DNA of 64,000 nt from Gemmatimonadales bacterium UBA7835 (GCA_002500925.1 DLTN01000027.1:19081-83080); one strand, 5' to 3'; positions 54,130 to 62,942 are shown, numbered from the stretch's first letter. Numbers and translations are program-made. Notes: a model not told the origin generated them from the letters alone.

Positions 54130-55233
54130 CTAGAAGCTTCGGATCGCGTCAATCACCAGGGCCTGACGGCTTTCTCCTAATTCAGGGAAGATTGGAAGAG
54201 AGAGCACTTCTTTACAGAGCGCCTCGGTTACCGGGAGGTCTCCCTCACGCCCACCCAAATCACGAAAGCAATCCTGCATGTGCAGAGGAACTGGATAGTA
54301 TATCCCGCTTCCAATGCTCCTATCGGCTAAGAACTGCCTTAGTTCATCCCGCCTTCCCCCACCTACCCGAACGGTAAACTGGTTGTATACGTGAGAGTTG
54401 CCTTCCGTCACTACCGGTGTGCGCACAGAGTCGGATTCAGCAAGACCCTCATAGTACCTCTGGGCATTTACCCGACGGGCATCCGCCCACCCATTCAGAT
54501 ACGGAAGCTTGACCCTTAGGATCGACGCCTGAATGGCATCAAGTCGAGAGTTGAAACCAACCGACTCATGGTGGTACATCCGTTTTCCACCGTGAACCCT
54601 GAGCTTTCGGATAGCATCTGCAAGATCATCGTCATCCGTAGTCACTAAACCGCCATCACCGTACCCACCAAGATTCTTGGTCGGAAAGAAAGAGAAGGAT
54701 CCCGCGTCTCCAACGGTGCCCGCCATGCCCTCTATAGACTTGGCTCCTATTGCCTGCGCCGTGTCTTCGATCACAAAAGCCCCTCGCGACCGAGCTAACG
54801 CCCGGACCTCACGCATTGGTGCCATCTGACCGAATAGGTGAACGGCCACCACCGCAACGGTGCGTTCCGTCCACACCTTCTCCAGACTCTCGGCTGTTAC
54901 GTTGAAAGTCTCGGGATCGACATCACAAAATACCGGGCGAAACCCTGCATTCCACACCGCTCCCGCCGTTGCGAAAAACGTGAAACTAGGAACGATTACG
55001 TCATAACCTTCGGTCGCCTTGAGGGCCTTCAGAGGTAGTAAAAGGGCATCAGTTCCTGAGGCACAGCCCACTGCATGCTTTACGCCAAGGTATTCTGACA
55101 TCTCACGCTCGAATGTCTCCACCTCTGGCCCAAGAATAAATCTCTGTCCGGCCACGGCGGACAAAATCGCCTCGTCAATTTCCGATTTGAGTGCCGCATA
55201 CTGCGCGGTCAGATCCATCAATGGAACGTTCAC
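54130..55233 (-). CDS. DegT/DnrJ/EryC1 family sugar aminotransferase
   Basis: A 367-residue PLP-dependent aminotransferase acting on keto sugars. The opening is VPLMDLTAQYAALKSEI; PLP lysine is in FFPTKNLGGYGDGG, with NSRLDAIQASIL and IYYPVPLHMQ in the C-terminal part. The start is GTG at 55233 with GGAG 5 bases upstream. It could serve as the WbpE/WlbC-type C3 aminotransferase for the WlbA-like oxidase at 61992-62942, but this is inference. It starts downstream of a terminator. Confidence 0.85.
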   Translation of the reverse strand: MNVPLMDLTAQYAALKSEIDEAILSAVAGQRFILGPEVETFEREMSEYLGVKHAVGCASGTDALLLPLKALKATEGYDVIVPSFTFFATAGAVWNAGFRPVFCDVDPETFNVTAESLEKVWTERTVAVVAVHLFGQMAPMREVRALARSRGAFVIEDTAQAIGAKSIEGMAGTVGDAGSFSFFPTKNLGGYGDGGLVTTDDDDLADAIRKLRVHGGKRMYHHESVGFNSRLDAIQASILRVKLPYLNGWADARRVNAQRYYEGLAESDSVRTPVVTEGNSHVYNQFTVRVGGGRRDELRQFLADRSIGSGIYYPVPLHMQDCFRDLGGREGDLPVTEALCKEVLSLPIFPELGESRQALVIDAIRSF

Positions 55234-55276
55234 AATGTCTCCAAACGGCAAGAAACGAGATCGGGGATCTTGTCAC

Positions 55277-55297
55277 AAAAAGGGGCGTTTCCCCCTT
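55277..55297 (-). terminator. Intrinsic terminator after the phosphoglycosyl transferase gene
   Basis: On the minus strand AAGGGG and CCCCTT (55292-55297 and 55280-55285) pair around a 6-base loop and run into a TTTTT tract (55281-55277). It lies 19 bases downstream of the sugar transferase stop and upstream of the second DegT gene, so it divides the minus-strand sugar genes into two transcription units. Confidence 0.6.
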
Positions 55298-55315
55298 AAG
55301 AAAGGCTACTCCCGC

Positions 55316-56059
55316 CTACACGAACGGATTGCCATCCCGAGAGGTGACGATCTTATTCCCTCCGGGTGGCACAGAAGGGACCAGTGGATAGCTTCGTCCA
55401 GCCAACTCGACCAGACCTTTCCCTGCACCTTGGGCCTCTAAAAGCTGCTGAACCCCCTTCAACGCTCTTGGACGGGACACTATAGCAAGCGCTGTCAGCA
55501 AGCAGAGCAGAATATCAACACCCAAAGAGCGCTTATCAACATAAAAGAGACCTAAGAGACTCTTACCAGGACGAATCAACTGATTGTAGGCGATATCAGG
55601 ATCCGACTGACCGTCGAGAATATCCCCTTCATCCGCGAAAACGATCGAGGCGTAGTCAGTCACGCCGGGGGCTACGCTCAGTAACCTAGCCTCTTCCGGA
55701 GTGTAAAGATCAGTCTCTCGTTTAACATTAGGCCGTGGGCCAACCATGCTCATGTCTCCAAGGAAAACATTTAAGAGCTGGGTTAATTCGTCCAACTTGA
55801 AGCGACGAATGAAATGTCCCACCGGCGTGATCCGTCCGTCCGACGCCTTAGTCGAATCCACTCCCGATTTATCGGCATTCACCACCATCGATCGCAGCTT
55901 GACCATCCTGAACTCCTTCCCATCAAGTCCCACACGATTCGCTACGTAGAAAGGTGAATGCCGATCTTGCAGCCACACCAAGACCATCGCGGGAACTAGG
56001 ATCGGACTAGCCAATAGAAGGACGACCACGGACGCCGAGACGTCAAAAAGTCTCTTCAC
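55316..56059 (-). CDS. Initiating sugar transferase (monotopic phosphoglycosyl transferase)
   Basis: A 247-residue bacterial sugar transferase (PF02397) that loads the first sugar phosphate onto undecaprenyl phosphate. It has an N-terminal re-entrant hydrophobic segment (about 9-30), FRMVKLRSMV, and the catalytic region LDELTQLLNVFLGDMSMVGPRP. A second hydrophobic patch is near 185-200. About 45 C-terminal residues are extra compared with minimal members. Its presence marks a lipid-linked polysaccharide locus. Confidence 0.88.
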   Translation of the reverse strand: MKRLFDVSASVVVLLLASPILVPAMVLVWLQDRHSPFYVANRVGLDGKEFRMVKLRSMVVNADKSGVDSTKASDGRITPVGHFIRRFKLDELTQLLNVFLGDMSMVGPRPNVKRETDLYTPEEARLLSVAPGVTDYASIVFADEGDILDGQSDPDIAYNQLIRPGKSLLGLFYVDKRSLGVDILLCLLTALAIVSRPRALKGVQQLLEAQGAGKGLVELAGRSYPLVPSVPPGGNKIVTSRDGNPFV

Positions 56060-56065
56060 GATTTC

Positions 56066-57061
56066 CTACGCGTTTCCAACGCACGAACGAGCGGCAGCAA
56101 CGACATCGTCTATGGACGAGTAATAAAGGCGTTCCAGAGCTCGCGAGGTCGGAGCCGGTGCGTCGGGTAGCGTGACTCGAACGCAATTTGCCTTCAGTAG
56201 ACTGGGCGGGACATGCTCCGCCACTTGCGCTAAAATCTCGCTTGCCAGCCCACAAGTCCTCCACCCGCCATCTATAGCCACAAGACGGCCAGTTTTGGCA
56301 ACCGATTGTATCACCATCGCCGGATCCAACGGAGCGATTACTCGTAAGTCCAGCACTTCACACGAAATACCTTCTTCAAGCAGAACCTCAGAAGCTTCGC
56401 GAGCCAGCTGAGTGGAATAGCCAGACGCTACCAGAGTGATATCAACACCCTCTTCGACGACAACTGGCCCTTGAGTCCTCAAGTCCAGCTCCTGCGGAGC
56501 AGGGAGTTCTCCCTTGAGGTCATAAAGCCAACGATCATCAATAAAGACTACTGGATCATCGCATAACACAGATGCGATCAGCAGGTCACGCGCATCCGCA
56601 ACCGTGGCAGGCATCACTACTCGCAGGCCAGGAATGTGCGCAAACCAAGAGTGAAGCGCTTGAGAGTGCTGGGCCCCCTGCTCGCCCCCACGGTTGATGA
56701 TCCCTCTCACCGTGACTCCAGGGTGAGCCTGGCCACCGAACATATGCGACCACTTCGCTGCTTGGTTCACAATGGCGTCAAGGGCATAGAGCATGAAGTC
56801 GATCCGTGGGTGCACAACTACGGGCCGCATACCCGCGAGAGAGGCACCGACCCCAGCACCTGTGCACGCCAGCTCTGACACTGGAGTGTCGATGACGCGA
56901 TCAGTTCCATAAATCTTGTCGAGATCAGTCATCGAATTGCCAACATACCAAGGGCTCCAAAGTCCCTGCCCCATTACAAAGACCTCAGGATACTCGGATA
57001 GTAGATAATCGAACCCGGCTCGGATTGCGCTACCGTAGTCATACTCTTTCATGTGAGGCAT
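56066..57061 (-). CDS. TPP-dependent dehydrogenase E1 component, beta subunit
   Basis: A 331-residue E1-beta/transketolase-C type subunit. Residues RVIDTPVSELACTGAGVG carry the glutamate that activates TPP (equivalent to Glu59 of human PDH E1-beta), and GAQHSQALHSWFAHIPGLRVV carries the AQHSQ motif. The usual GEEV motif is replaced by GQGL near residue 32. The C-terminal domain has LVAIDGGWRTCG. The ATG at 57061 overlaps the alpha-subunit stop by one base (TGATG). It lies 6 bases before the phosphoglycosyl transferase gene; no E2 or E3 is nearby. Confidence 0.85.
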   Translation of the reverse strand: MPHMKEYDYGSAIRAGFDYLLSEYPEVFVMGQGLWSPWYVGNSMTDLDKIYGTDRVIDTPVSELACTGAGVGASLAGMRPVVVHPRIDFMLYALDAIVNQAAKWSHMFGGQAHPGVTVRGIINRGGEQGAQHSQALHSWFAHIPGLRVVMPATVADARDLLIASVLCDDPVVFIDDRWLYDLKGELPAPQELDLRTQGPVVVEEGVDITLVASGYSTQLAREASEVLLEEGISCEVLDLRVIAPLDPAMVIQSVAKTGRLVAIDGGWRTCGLASEILAQVAEHVPPSLLKANCVRVTLPDAPAPTSRALERLYYSSIDDVVAAARSCVGNA

Positions 57062-58125
57062 CAAGCTCCACCTTCACTAGAGTACACGTGTTTGAGAAGA
57101 GCCTCATCGCTCGGCCATGGGTCATCCATAGCTTGGCTCCAAGCCGCCTCTATGCTCTCACTCAGTTCTCGCTCTAGCTCCTTATCTTCTTCCAGAGACC
57201 ACTGGCCGACCGCTTCAAGAGCTGCGCGAAGGCGAGCTATCGGGTCACGCAGACGCCATTGCTTTAGGTCGGATTCAGATCTAGCTACGCCAACGTCGAT
57301 ATCAGCACGCCAATCTACGTGCCCCAACCATCGGTATGTGACCGCCTCTAGGAAACCTGGGCCTCCTCCTGATCGCGCTTGTTCAATCAGGCGTCCTGCA
57401 GCGTCGGCCACCGCCAGTACGTCATTACCGTCAACCACTTCGAACGGAATCTCATGCGCAACTGCGAAACGGGCCGTAGAATCGCTCGGCTGACGCAGAC
57501 TTATGTGCATGTGACTAGAAAAAAGGTTGTTCTCCACCACGAACACAGTGGGCGCATCTAAGACTCGAGCAAGATTCAAGGATTCATGAACGACTCCTTC
57601 CTCACATGCGCCGTCTCCTAGATAGCTTACGGAAATAGCATCTGAAGCCTGGAGTTTCGCCGCCAAAGCTGCTCCTACAGCCAGAGGCACGGTTCCACCA
57701 ACAATAGGAACTGATCCGTAGAATCCTCTTGGCTCATCCCATAGGTGCATCGATCCACCCATGCCCTTAGATAGTCCTGTTTCCTTACCTAAGATTTCCG
57801 CAAAAAGGGCCTTAAAGTCCGTCCCCAAAGCTAGAGCATGATAGTGGGATCGGTGAGCACCAAAGACTCGATCCGAGGACCTAAGAAATTGAGACACCCC
57901 TGCAGCTATAGCCTCTTGACCAATCCCGAGATGCACTGGACCTCCTATGGTACCCTCTCGTCGCTGATCAGCTAAATGCTCCTCCACCATGCGACTCAAC
58001 ATCATGGTCCTAAGAAGATCAACAAGTAGCCCTGGGTCTCTTCCGGAGATTTCGAGTGGCGTTTGATAGGCGCCAGGGTCCTTCAGGTCACCGAGCATAC
58101 TACCAATGTCTCGTTCATTTTCCAT
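57061..58125 (-). CDS. TPP-dependent dehydrogenase E1 component, alpha subunit
   Basis: A 354-residue E1-alpha subunit. The TPP-binding motif is YLGDGACEEGVVHESLNLA ... VVENN; FGAHRSHYHALALG matches the E1-alpha loop. The region that in PDH E1-alpha is the phosphorylation loop reads YRWLGHVDWRAD, keeping GH but lacking the RxHGHS form. The ATG at 58125 overlaps the upstream aminotransferase gene by 11 bases; TTG and GTG starts further upstream are open. Together with the beta subunit it would form an alpha2beta2 enzyme on a 2-oxo acid or on a keto-sugar. Confidence 0.85.
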   Translation of the reverse strand: MENERDIGSMLGDLKDPGAYQTPLEISGRDPGLLVDLLRTMMLSRMVEEHLADQRREGTIGGPVHLGIGQEAIAAGVSQFLRSSDRVFGAHRSHYHALALGTDFKALFAEILGKETGLSKGMGGSMHLWDEPRGFYGSVPIVGGTVPLAVGAALAAKLQASDAISVSYLGDGACEEGVVHESLNLARVLDAPTVFVVENNLFSSHMHISLRQPSDSTARFAVAHEIPFEVVDGNDVLAVADAAGRLIEQARSGGGPGFLEAVTYRWLGHVDWRADIDVGVARSESDLKQWRLRDPIARLRAALEAVGQWSLEEDKELERELSESIEAAWSQAMDDPWPSDEALLKHVYSSEGGA

Positions 58126-59233
58126 AAAAACGCCTGACACTCGCAACCACGTATGATACGTCCTCGTCAGAGAGAGCCATATTCATCGGAAGCATCAGAC
58201 ATCTTCGGAAGAATTCATCCGTCTTCGGAAGGTGGTCTGTGAAACCGAGATCCTTGAACTGGTGGACTGGAGTACCGGCCCACTGGATGATGGTACCAAT
58301 GCCACTTTCAGTCAGGTGTTCCCTGAGTTCAGAACGCTGACCTGCCTCCAACTCGTAGTTCTGGTAAACATCAAAGTGCCTCGGGTCCGCATCAGGGGCC
58401 GGTGGCAAGACAAGATCGTCAACATCTCCAAGGCCTTCTTGATACAGAGCAGCTATCTCACGCCTTCGTGCTATGTCTTCTCGGAAGAACTTAAGCTTAA
58501 GGTCGAGCACAGCGGCATGGAGATTATCCAATCGTGAGTTCAGTCCCCAAGCCACTACAACACCATCTTCGTTGCGCCCATGGTCCCGCAACAGTCCTAT
58601 CTTTTCCGCGACCATATCGTCATTGGTAACGATCGCTCCTCCGTCACCAAAGCAACCGAGTAATTTCGCTGGGTAGAAACTGATCGTACCGAATACACCA
58701 AACGTTCCGGCACTCTGTCCATCAAACTTCGAACCCAGTGCTTGAGCTGCGTCTTCACATACAAGTAGGCCGTGATCGTCGGCAATTTCCTGAAGAGCCA
58801 CCATGTCACAAGTACGACCATTAATCTGAACGGGCATGATAGCCCTAGTCCTAGAGGTGATCCTTCTTAGAACATCCTCTGGATCCAGCATATGGTCGGC
58901 CCCACACTCGGCTAACACAGGGGTCGCACCGACCATGTGCACTGCAGCAGCGGTCGCAATGTATGTGTGCGAAGGAAGGATCACTTCGTCACCAGCTTTG
59001 ATCCCCGCCGCTCTCAGACCGATGATGATCGCATCCGTTCCATTCGCTACTCCGAATGCGTGTTTTGCACCCATGAAATTGGATAGGTTCGCTTCAAAGT
59101 CGCGGCACTCTTGCTGAAGAATGTATGCGCCTCGGCGGCATACATCCGTCATAACCGCGAGAATTTCCTCTTCTCGTGCCAAGAAAAGCTGGGAGTATGG
59201 GAAAAAAGGTATCGATCGCTCTGCGGCGGTCAT
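58115..59233 (-). CDS. DegT/DnrJ/EryC1 family sugar aminotransferase
   Basis: A 372-residue PLP aminotransferase with the PLP lysine in ISFYPAKLLGCFGDGG and a VEDAAQALGSKF-like segment (CEDAAQALGS). The C-terminal GTPVHQFKDLGF and LPMNMALSDEDV are typical of dTDP- or UDP-keto-sugar aminotransferases. The ATG has AAGGA about 8 bases upstream. It overlaps the E1-alpha gene, so these two functions are likely linked. Confidence 0.85.
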   Translation of the reverse strand: MTAAERSIPFFPYSQLFLAREEEILAVMTDVCRRGAYILQQECRDFEANLSNFMGAKHAFGVANGTDAIIIGLRAAGIKAGDEVILPSHTYIATAAAVHMVGATPVLAECGADHMLDPEDVLRRITSRTRAIMPVQINGRTCDMVALQEIADDHGLLVCEDAAQALGSKFDGQSAGTFGVFGTISFYPAKLLGCFGDGGAIVTNDDMVAEKIGLLRDHGRNEDGVVVAWGLNSRLDNLHAAVLDLKLKFFREDIARRREIAALYQEGLGDVDDLVLPPAPDADPRHFDVYQNYELEAGQRSELREHLTESGIGTIIQWAGTPVHQFKDLGFTDHLPKTDEFFRRCLMLPMNMALSDEDVSYVVASVRRFYGK

Positions 59234-59277
59234 CTAAGATTTCCTTAGCGGGTGATTGTGATACGAAACTCCGGGAA

Positions 59278-60051
59278 TCAAACTAAGCACGCGGCACAGT
59301 AGATCACTTTGTGAGTCGTATCGGGCTTGGTCGGATCAAGTGGTGTCGGAGCTTGATTTAAGGCTGTTTGATTCGTGATCTCAGAGGGCATATGCACTAA
59401 TCCACCGAAAACAAACCTCTTCAGTAGCTTCTTCGCCTGCATCGAATTGGGTATGAGACCTAGTCGTGAGGCAGCAGCCTTTACCGGCCTTAGTATACGC
59501 TGACGAAGCGACACGGTATTCACAGGTGTATCCCCGTATAAATGGACCTCAAACCCACGCTTACCCAGTTCTAGCGCAAGTTCTGGCACTCCAAGATAGC
59601 GATAACTGTGCTCGCTTGGATTGAAATCGTAGAGGTCCTTATTAGCCGTTACAATCAGCAACTTGCCACCAGGTCTTAATACCCGCCTACACTCAGCAAA
59701 AAAACGATCCAGATCTGGCACGTAGTATAAGGCCTCGAAGATGGCGATTATGTCGAAAGAAGCATCCGGTACTGCTAAATCCAGGGCATCTAAGTGCCTA
59801 AAGTCAATCCGGTCACCGTAGTGTGATCGAGCTAAATCAAGCAGTGGAACCGAGACATCTCCTCCAACGAACGATTTGGCGACCGAAGCAAGAATCCCCG
59901 CCCCTTGCCCCGCCCCACACCCGACCTCAAGCACGTCCTTCCCAGAGCAAAAGTCCAACGCCCAGTAGTACCTTCTCGCTAAACGCTGCACCTGTTCTTC
60001 AGTCACACCGTCACCTGAAACCTCGGTGACCGAAACGTAGTCAGTAGCCAT
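59278..60051 (-). CDS. Class I SAM-dependent methyltransferase
   Basis: A 257-residue methyltransferase with the SAM-binding loop KDVLEVGCGAGQGAGILA, acidic residue in FVGGDVSVPLL, and FDIIAIFEALYYVPDLDRFF-type motifs II and III of the UbiE/class I group. The C-terminal 80 residues have no recognisable motif. Position at the head of the minus-strand sugar arm suggests a sugar or lipid-linked substrate, which I cannot name. Confidence 0.8.
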   Translation of the reverse strand: MATDYVSVTEVSGDGVTEEQVQRLARRYYWALDFCSGKDVLEVGCGAGQGAGILASVAKSFVGGDVSVPLLDLARSHYGDRIDFRHLDALDLAVPDASFDIIAIFEALYYVPDLDRFFAECRRVLRPGGKLLIVTANKDLYDFNPSEHSYRYLGVPELALELGKRGFEVHLYGDTPVNTVSLRQRILRPVKAAASRLGLIPNSMQAKKLLKRFVFGGLVHMPSEITNQTALNQAPTPLDPTKPDTTHKVIYCAACLV

Positions 60052-60369
60052 TGATTGAGGTTTCCCTTAGCTAACAAGCCAAATTGGGATGAGCGGGAAC
60101 CACATTTTGAGTGCGACCAGACGTCGAGTGCCCGGCACAAAGTGAAGCCTAGTCTTCCAACTTCTTTTTCAGTCTCACTGCAAGAAGAGGTCGAGCGCCC
60201 CGATGCCGACTAGGACCTGTAACATTATTAGTTTCGTTACAGAGAAGGGAGGGGTATAAGACACCGAGAGCTACTTTCGAGCAGACTTCCGATGCTACTC
60301 GGAGCTTGGATCGCCCCGCTAAGCTTATAAAACCAATTCCAAAAACACCTTATCAGAGCACGTTACCAG
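60052..60369. other. 318-base divergent intergenic region of the polysaccharide locus
   Basis: This gap separates the minus-strand methyltransferase from the plus-strand glycosyltransferase and should carry both promoters. On plus, TATAAG at 60255-60260 is preceded 17 bases upstream by a poor -35 (TTTCGT, 60232-60237). A second TATAAA (60326-60331) is closer to the ORF, with no good -35. No RNA gene, repeat or ORF was recognised, and the ATG at 60370 lacks a clear ribosome-binding site. Confidence 0.4.
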
Positions 60370-61611
60370 ATGAGAGTTTGGTTAATTCAGACGGGCGAGC
60401 CGGTACCTCTTTCTAAATCGGTTAAGCGAATAAGAACTGCTCTCCTAGCTAGCGAACTAGCATCGAGAGGACATCAAGTCGTGTGGTGGGCTAGTGCTTT
60501 CGATCATGGGTCTCGAAAGTTTGTTGCACCGGGGGGATCTACTCACCTCTTGGATGATGGGATTGAGTTGCGTTTACTACCCGCTCTAGGGTATAAAAAC
60601 AATGTCTCCCTCCAACGATACATTGACCACCGATACGTAGCGGGACGCTTTAGAAAAGAACTGAAGAAAGATCTCTTAACCCCAGACTTGATAGTAGCAG
60701 CAACACCCGACTATCACATTGCTGCTGAAGCTGGGGATTACGCGGCTAGGCTTGGGATTCCATACGTCGTTGACCTCCGAGACGTATGGCCCGACTCAGT
60801 GGTGGAAGCACTTCCAAGCGGTCCCGTCCGGGTGCTCGGCAGGATCGCTCTATTAGGTGATTTTCGAAAGCTGCGCAGAACACTTAAACGGGCCTCAGGA
60901 CTCGTGGGCATGATGCAGTCAATGCTTGACTGGGGCCTAGGGTATGCGGACCGGCTTCAAGGCCCTAACGATCGCGTATTCTATCTCGGCACAGAGCCTC
61001 TCCCTCAGCCCGACAATCTCTTCTTAGAGGAATTAAAATCCAAGTTAGGCCCCGGAGAATATCCGACAGTGATCTATGTCGGCACCTTTGGTCGGTTCAA
61101 TCATCCCGAAGTCCTGCTCTCAGCGGTTGAACAGATCTGTGGAGAGACGTCACGACGCCCGCCGTTCAATGTCATCATCGGTGGTGAGGGCGACCGGTTT
61201 GCTTCTATCAGAAAGAAATACGCACACCTGCCAGGTGTACACTTTACTGGCTGGCTTACTGCGCCGAGAATCGCCGCAGTACTATGCATCGCCGATGTCG
61301 GTGTAGTTCCGTGGGCTTCTGGAATCGCCTTCCCCAACAAGGCCTTTTCGTATCTAGAAGCCGGGCTCCCTCTCGTACACTCAGCAGGTGGAGATCTGCA
61401 ACAAATAGGTAAAGAGGAAGGGTTTGCAGAGTTCTTCGAACCAGGAAACGCAAAGATGCTCGGAGAACAGTTGCTGCGCTTGGTAAAGGACCCAGCGACC
61501 TTAAGCGCTATGGGTGAGTGTGCCCTCCGAACCTACAATCTTCGCTTCAGATCGGAAGCAATCTATCAGGACTACGCCGACTATCTTGAGTCTATAGAAA
61601 ATATCCGGTAA
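60370..61611 (+). CDS. Glycosyltransferase family 4-like (GT-B)
   Basis: A 413-residue GT-B enzyme. The N-terminal Rossmann half has RTALLASELASRGHQVVWW and a DLRDVWPDSV motif seen in WbuB-like transferases; the C-terminal donor half has VIYVGTFGRFNHP, GEGD, HFTGWL and FPNKAFSYLEAGLPLVHSAGG. It is expected to extend a lipid-linked oligosaccharide at the cytoplasmic face. It is the first gene of the plus-strand arm. The donor sugar cannot be predicted. Confidence 0.85.
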   Translation: MRVWLIQTGEPVPLSKSVKRIRTALLASELASRGHQVVWWASAFDHGSRKFVAPGGSTHLLDDGIELRLLPALGYKNNVSLQRYIDHRYVAGRFRKELKKDLLTPDLIVAATPDYHIAAEAGDYAARLGIPYVVDLRDVWPDSVVEALPSGPVRVLGRIALLGDFRKLRRTLKRASGLVGMMQSMLDWGLGYADRLQGPNDRVFYLGTEPLPQPDNLFLEELKSKLGPGEYPTVIYVGTFGRFNHPEVLLSAVEQICGETSRRPPFNVIIGGEGDRFASIRKKYAHLPGVHFTGWLTAPRIAAVLCIADVGVVPWASGIAFPNKAFSYLEAGLPLVHSAGGDLQQIGKEEGFAEFFEPGNAKMLGEQLLRLVKDPATLSAMGECALRTYNLRFRSEAIYQDYADYLESIENIR

Positions 61612-61991
61612 GCGGACCTCTTTAAAAGAGAGAAGCTGCGCGGACTCAACGAACAGCAATGAACCGTGAGCTTCGAACCCATCCCTCCGCACAGAAGCCG
61701 AACGTCAGATTTGTAAGCGATAAGATCCGAGTTCTTGTACACAGTAATGGTACCCATGCCTCTCGGTACATCTACCAAAGGAGGAACCAGCTTTATGAGC
61801 AGCCTGCGGGGGGGCTTTACTCAGTAAACCGGTGTGCTTAGCATCCATCGGCTGTGAACGACAGAGTCGCGAACCTGGACCGTCCGACACCGCTTAAGTG
61901 GGCGCCAAGGCTCGCAGATTCACCTACTGCGATTATCTTTCCGCCGGCTTCCTCACTGATTCCTATACGGCCACCTAAGTCGCGTTTTGGC
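61612..61991 (+). other. 380-base stretch without a convincing gene
   Basis: Between the glycosyltransferase and the WlbA-like gene I find no recognisable protein in any frame. Short ORFs (about 60 codons) have no family resemblance. An AAAGGAGG at about 61778-61785 precedes an ATG at 61795 that opens only ten codons. The frame of wlbA is open back to 61854. A decayed gene, for example the acetyltransferase expected in this pathway, is possible but unproven. Confidence 0.35.
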
Positions 61992-62942
61992 ATGAAGAAC
62001 TTCGCCCTCATTGGACTGGCGGGATACATCGCCCCGCGACATTTAGAGGCCATCTCGGCCACTGGGAATCGAGTGGTAGCAGCATTCGACCCACACGACA
62101 GCGTAGGTGTCGCGGACCGATTTTTTCCAGACGCTGATTTCTTCACAGAGTTCGAGCGCTTTGATCGCCATGCTGAAAAACTGAGGAGACTCGGCGAAGG
62201 ACGGGAACTCCACTACGTGACGATCTGCTCTCCCAATTACCTACACGATTCCCACATCCGATTTGCGCTCCGAAGTGGAGCCCATGCCGTGTGTGAAAAG
62301 CCCCTGGTATTGAATCCGTGGAACTTAGACGCCCTCGAGAAAATTGAGGAGGAGACTGGGAAAAAGGTGTACACCCTGCTCCAGTTGAGGTACCAACCAG
62401 ACCTAATCCAACTAAAAAATCAGATTGCAGGAACTTCGCCCGCAGAAAAGCATGAGGTAGAACTCACGTACATTACGGGCCGAGGCAAATGGTATCGGTA
62501 CAGCTGGAAAGGCGACGAAGTTAAGAGTGGGGGAGTAGCTACAAATATTGGCATTCACTTCTTCGACCTTCTGACATGGATATTTGGAGGCGTTGAATCA
62601 GCGGAAGTCCACCTGAATGATCACGACAAAGCATCCGGCTACCTCGAACTGGAGCGTGCGAGAGTCCGCTGGTATCTCAGCACTGATGTGAATGACCTTT
62701 CGGAGAGTCAATTGTCAGAGGGCAACCGGACTTTTCGATCAATCAGCGTAGATGGTGATGAAGTCGAGTTCAGCAATTATTTTACCGACCTCCACACCGT
62801 GGTGTATGAAAAAGTTCTAGAAGGAATAGGACCAGGTATTGCCGAGGCGCGCTCCAGTATCTCGTTGGCGCACCGAATTCGAGTTGCCCCGATCTGTGAG
62901 CCATCGCGACCTTCTCATCGGCACCCAATGGTTGGCGCTTGA
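61992..62942 (+). CDS. wlbA: UDP-N-acetylglucosaminuronate 3-oxidase, WlbA/WbpB-like (Gfo/Idh/MocA family)
   Basis: A 316-residue oxidoreductase closely resembling Bordetella WlbA and Pseudomonas WbpB, which oxidise C3 of UDP-GlcNAc-uronic acid on the way to UDP-2,3-diacetamido sugars. Matching stretches are MKNFALIGLAGYIAPRH, FERFDRHAEKLRRLGEG, CSPNYLHDSHIRFALRSGA and CEKPLVLNPWN, followed by GVATNIGIHFFDLL. The ATG at 61992 matches the family start. The C-terminal 18 residues are divergent but keep an HP near the end. It is 38 bases before the 2-epimerase gene. Confidence 0.88.
   Translation: MKNFALIGLAGYIAPRHLEAISATGNRVVAAFDPHDSVGVADRFFPDADFFTEFERFDRHAEKLRRLGEGRELHYVTICSPNYLHDSHIRFALRSGAHAVCEKPLVLNPWNLDALEKIEEETGKKVYTLLQLRYQPDLIQLKNQIAGTSPAEKHEVELTYITGRGKWYRYSWKGDEVKSGGVATNIGIHFFDLLTWIFGGVESAEVHLNDHDKASGYLELERARVRWYLSTDVNDLSESQLSEGNRTFRSISVDGDEVEFSNYFTDLHTVVYEKVLEGIGPGIAEARSSISLAHRIRVAPICEPSRPSHRHPMVGA

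Noticed and set aside
62840..62942. Frameshift at the 3' end of wlbA
   Set aside because: The tail diverges from Bordetella WlbA but keeps length and an HP near the end, and the downstream ribosome-binding region is ordinary, so no frameshift is needed.
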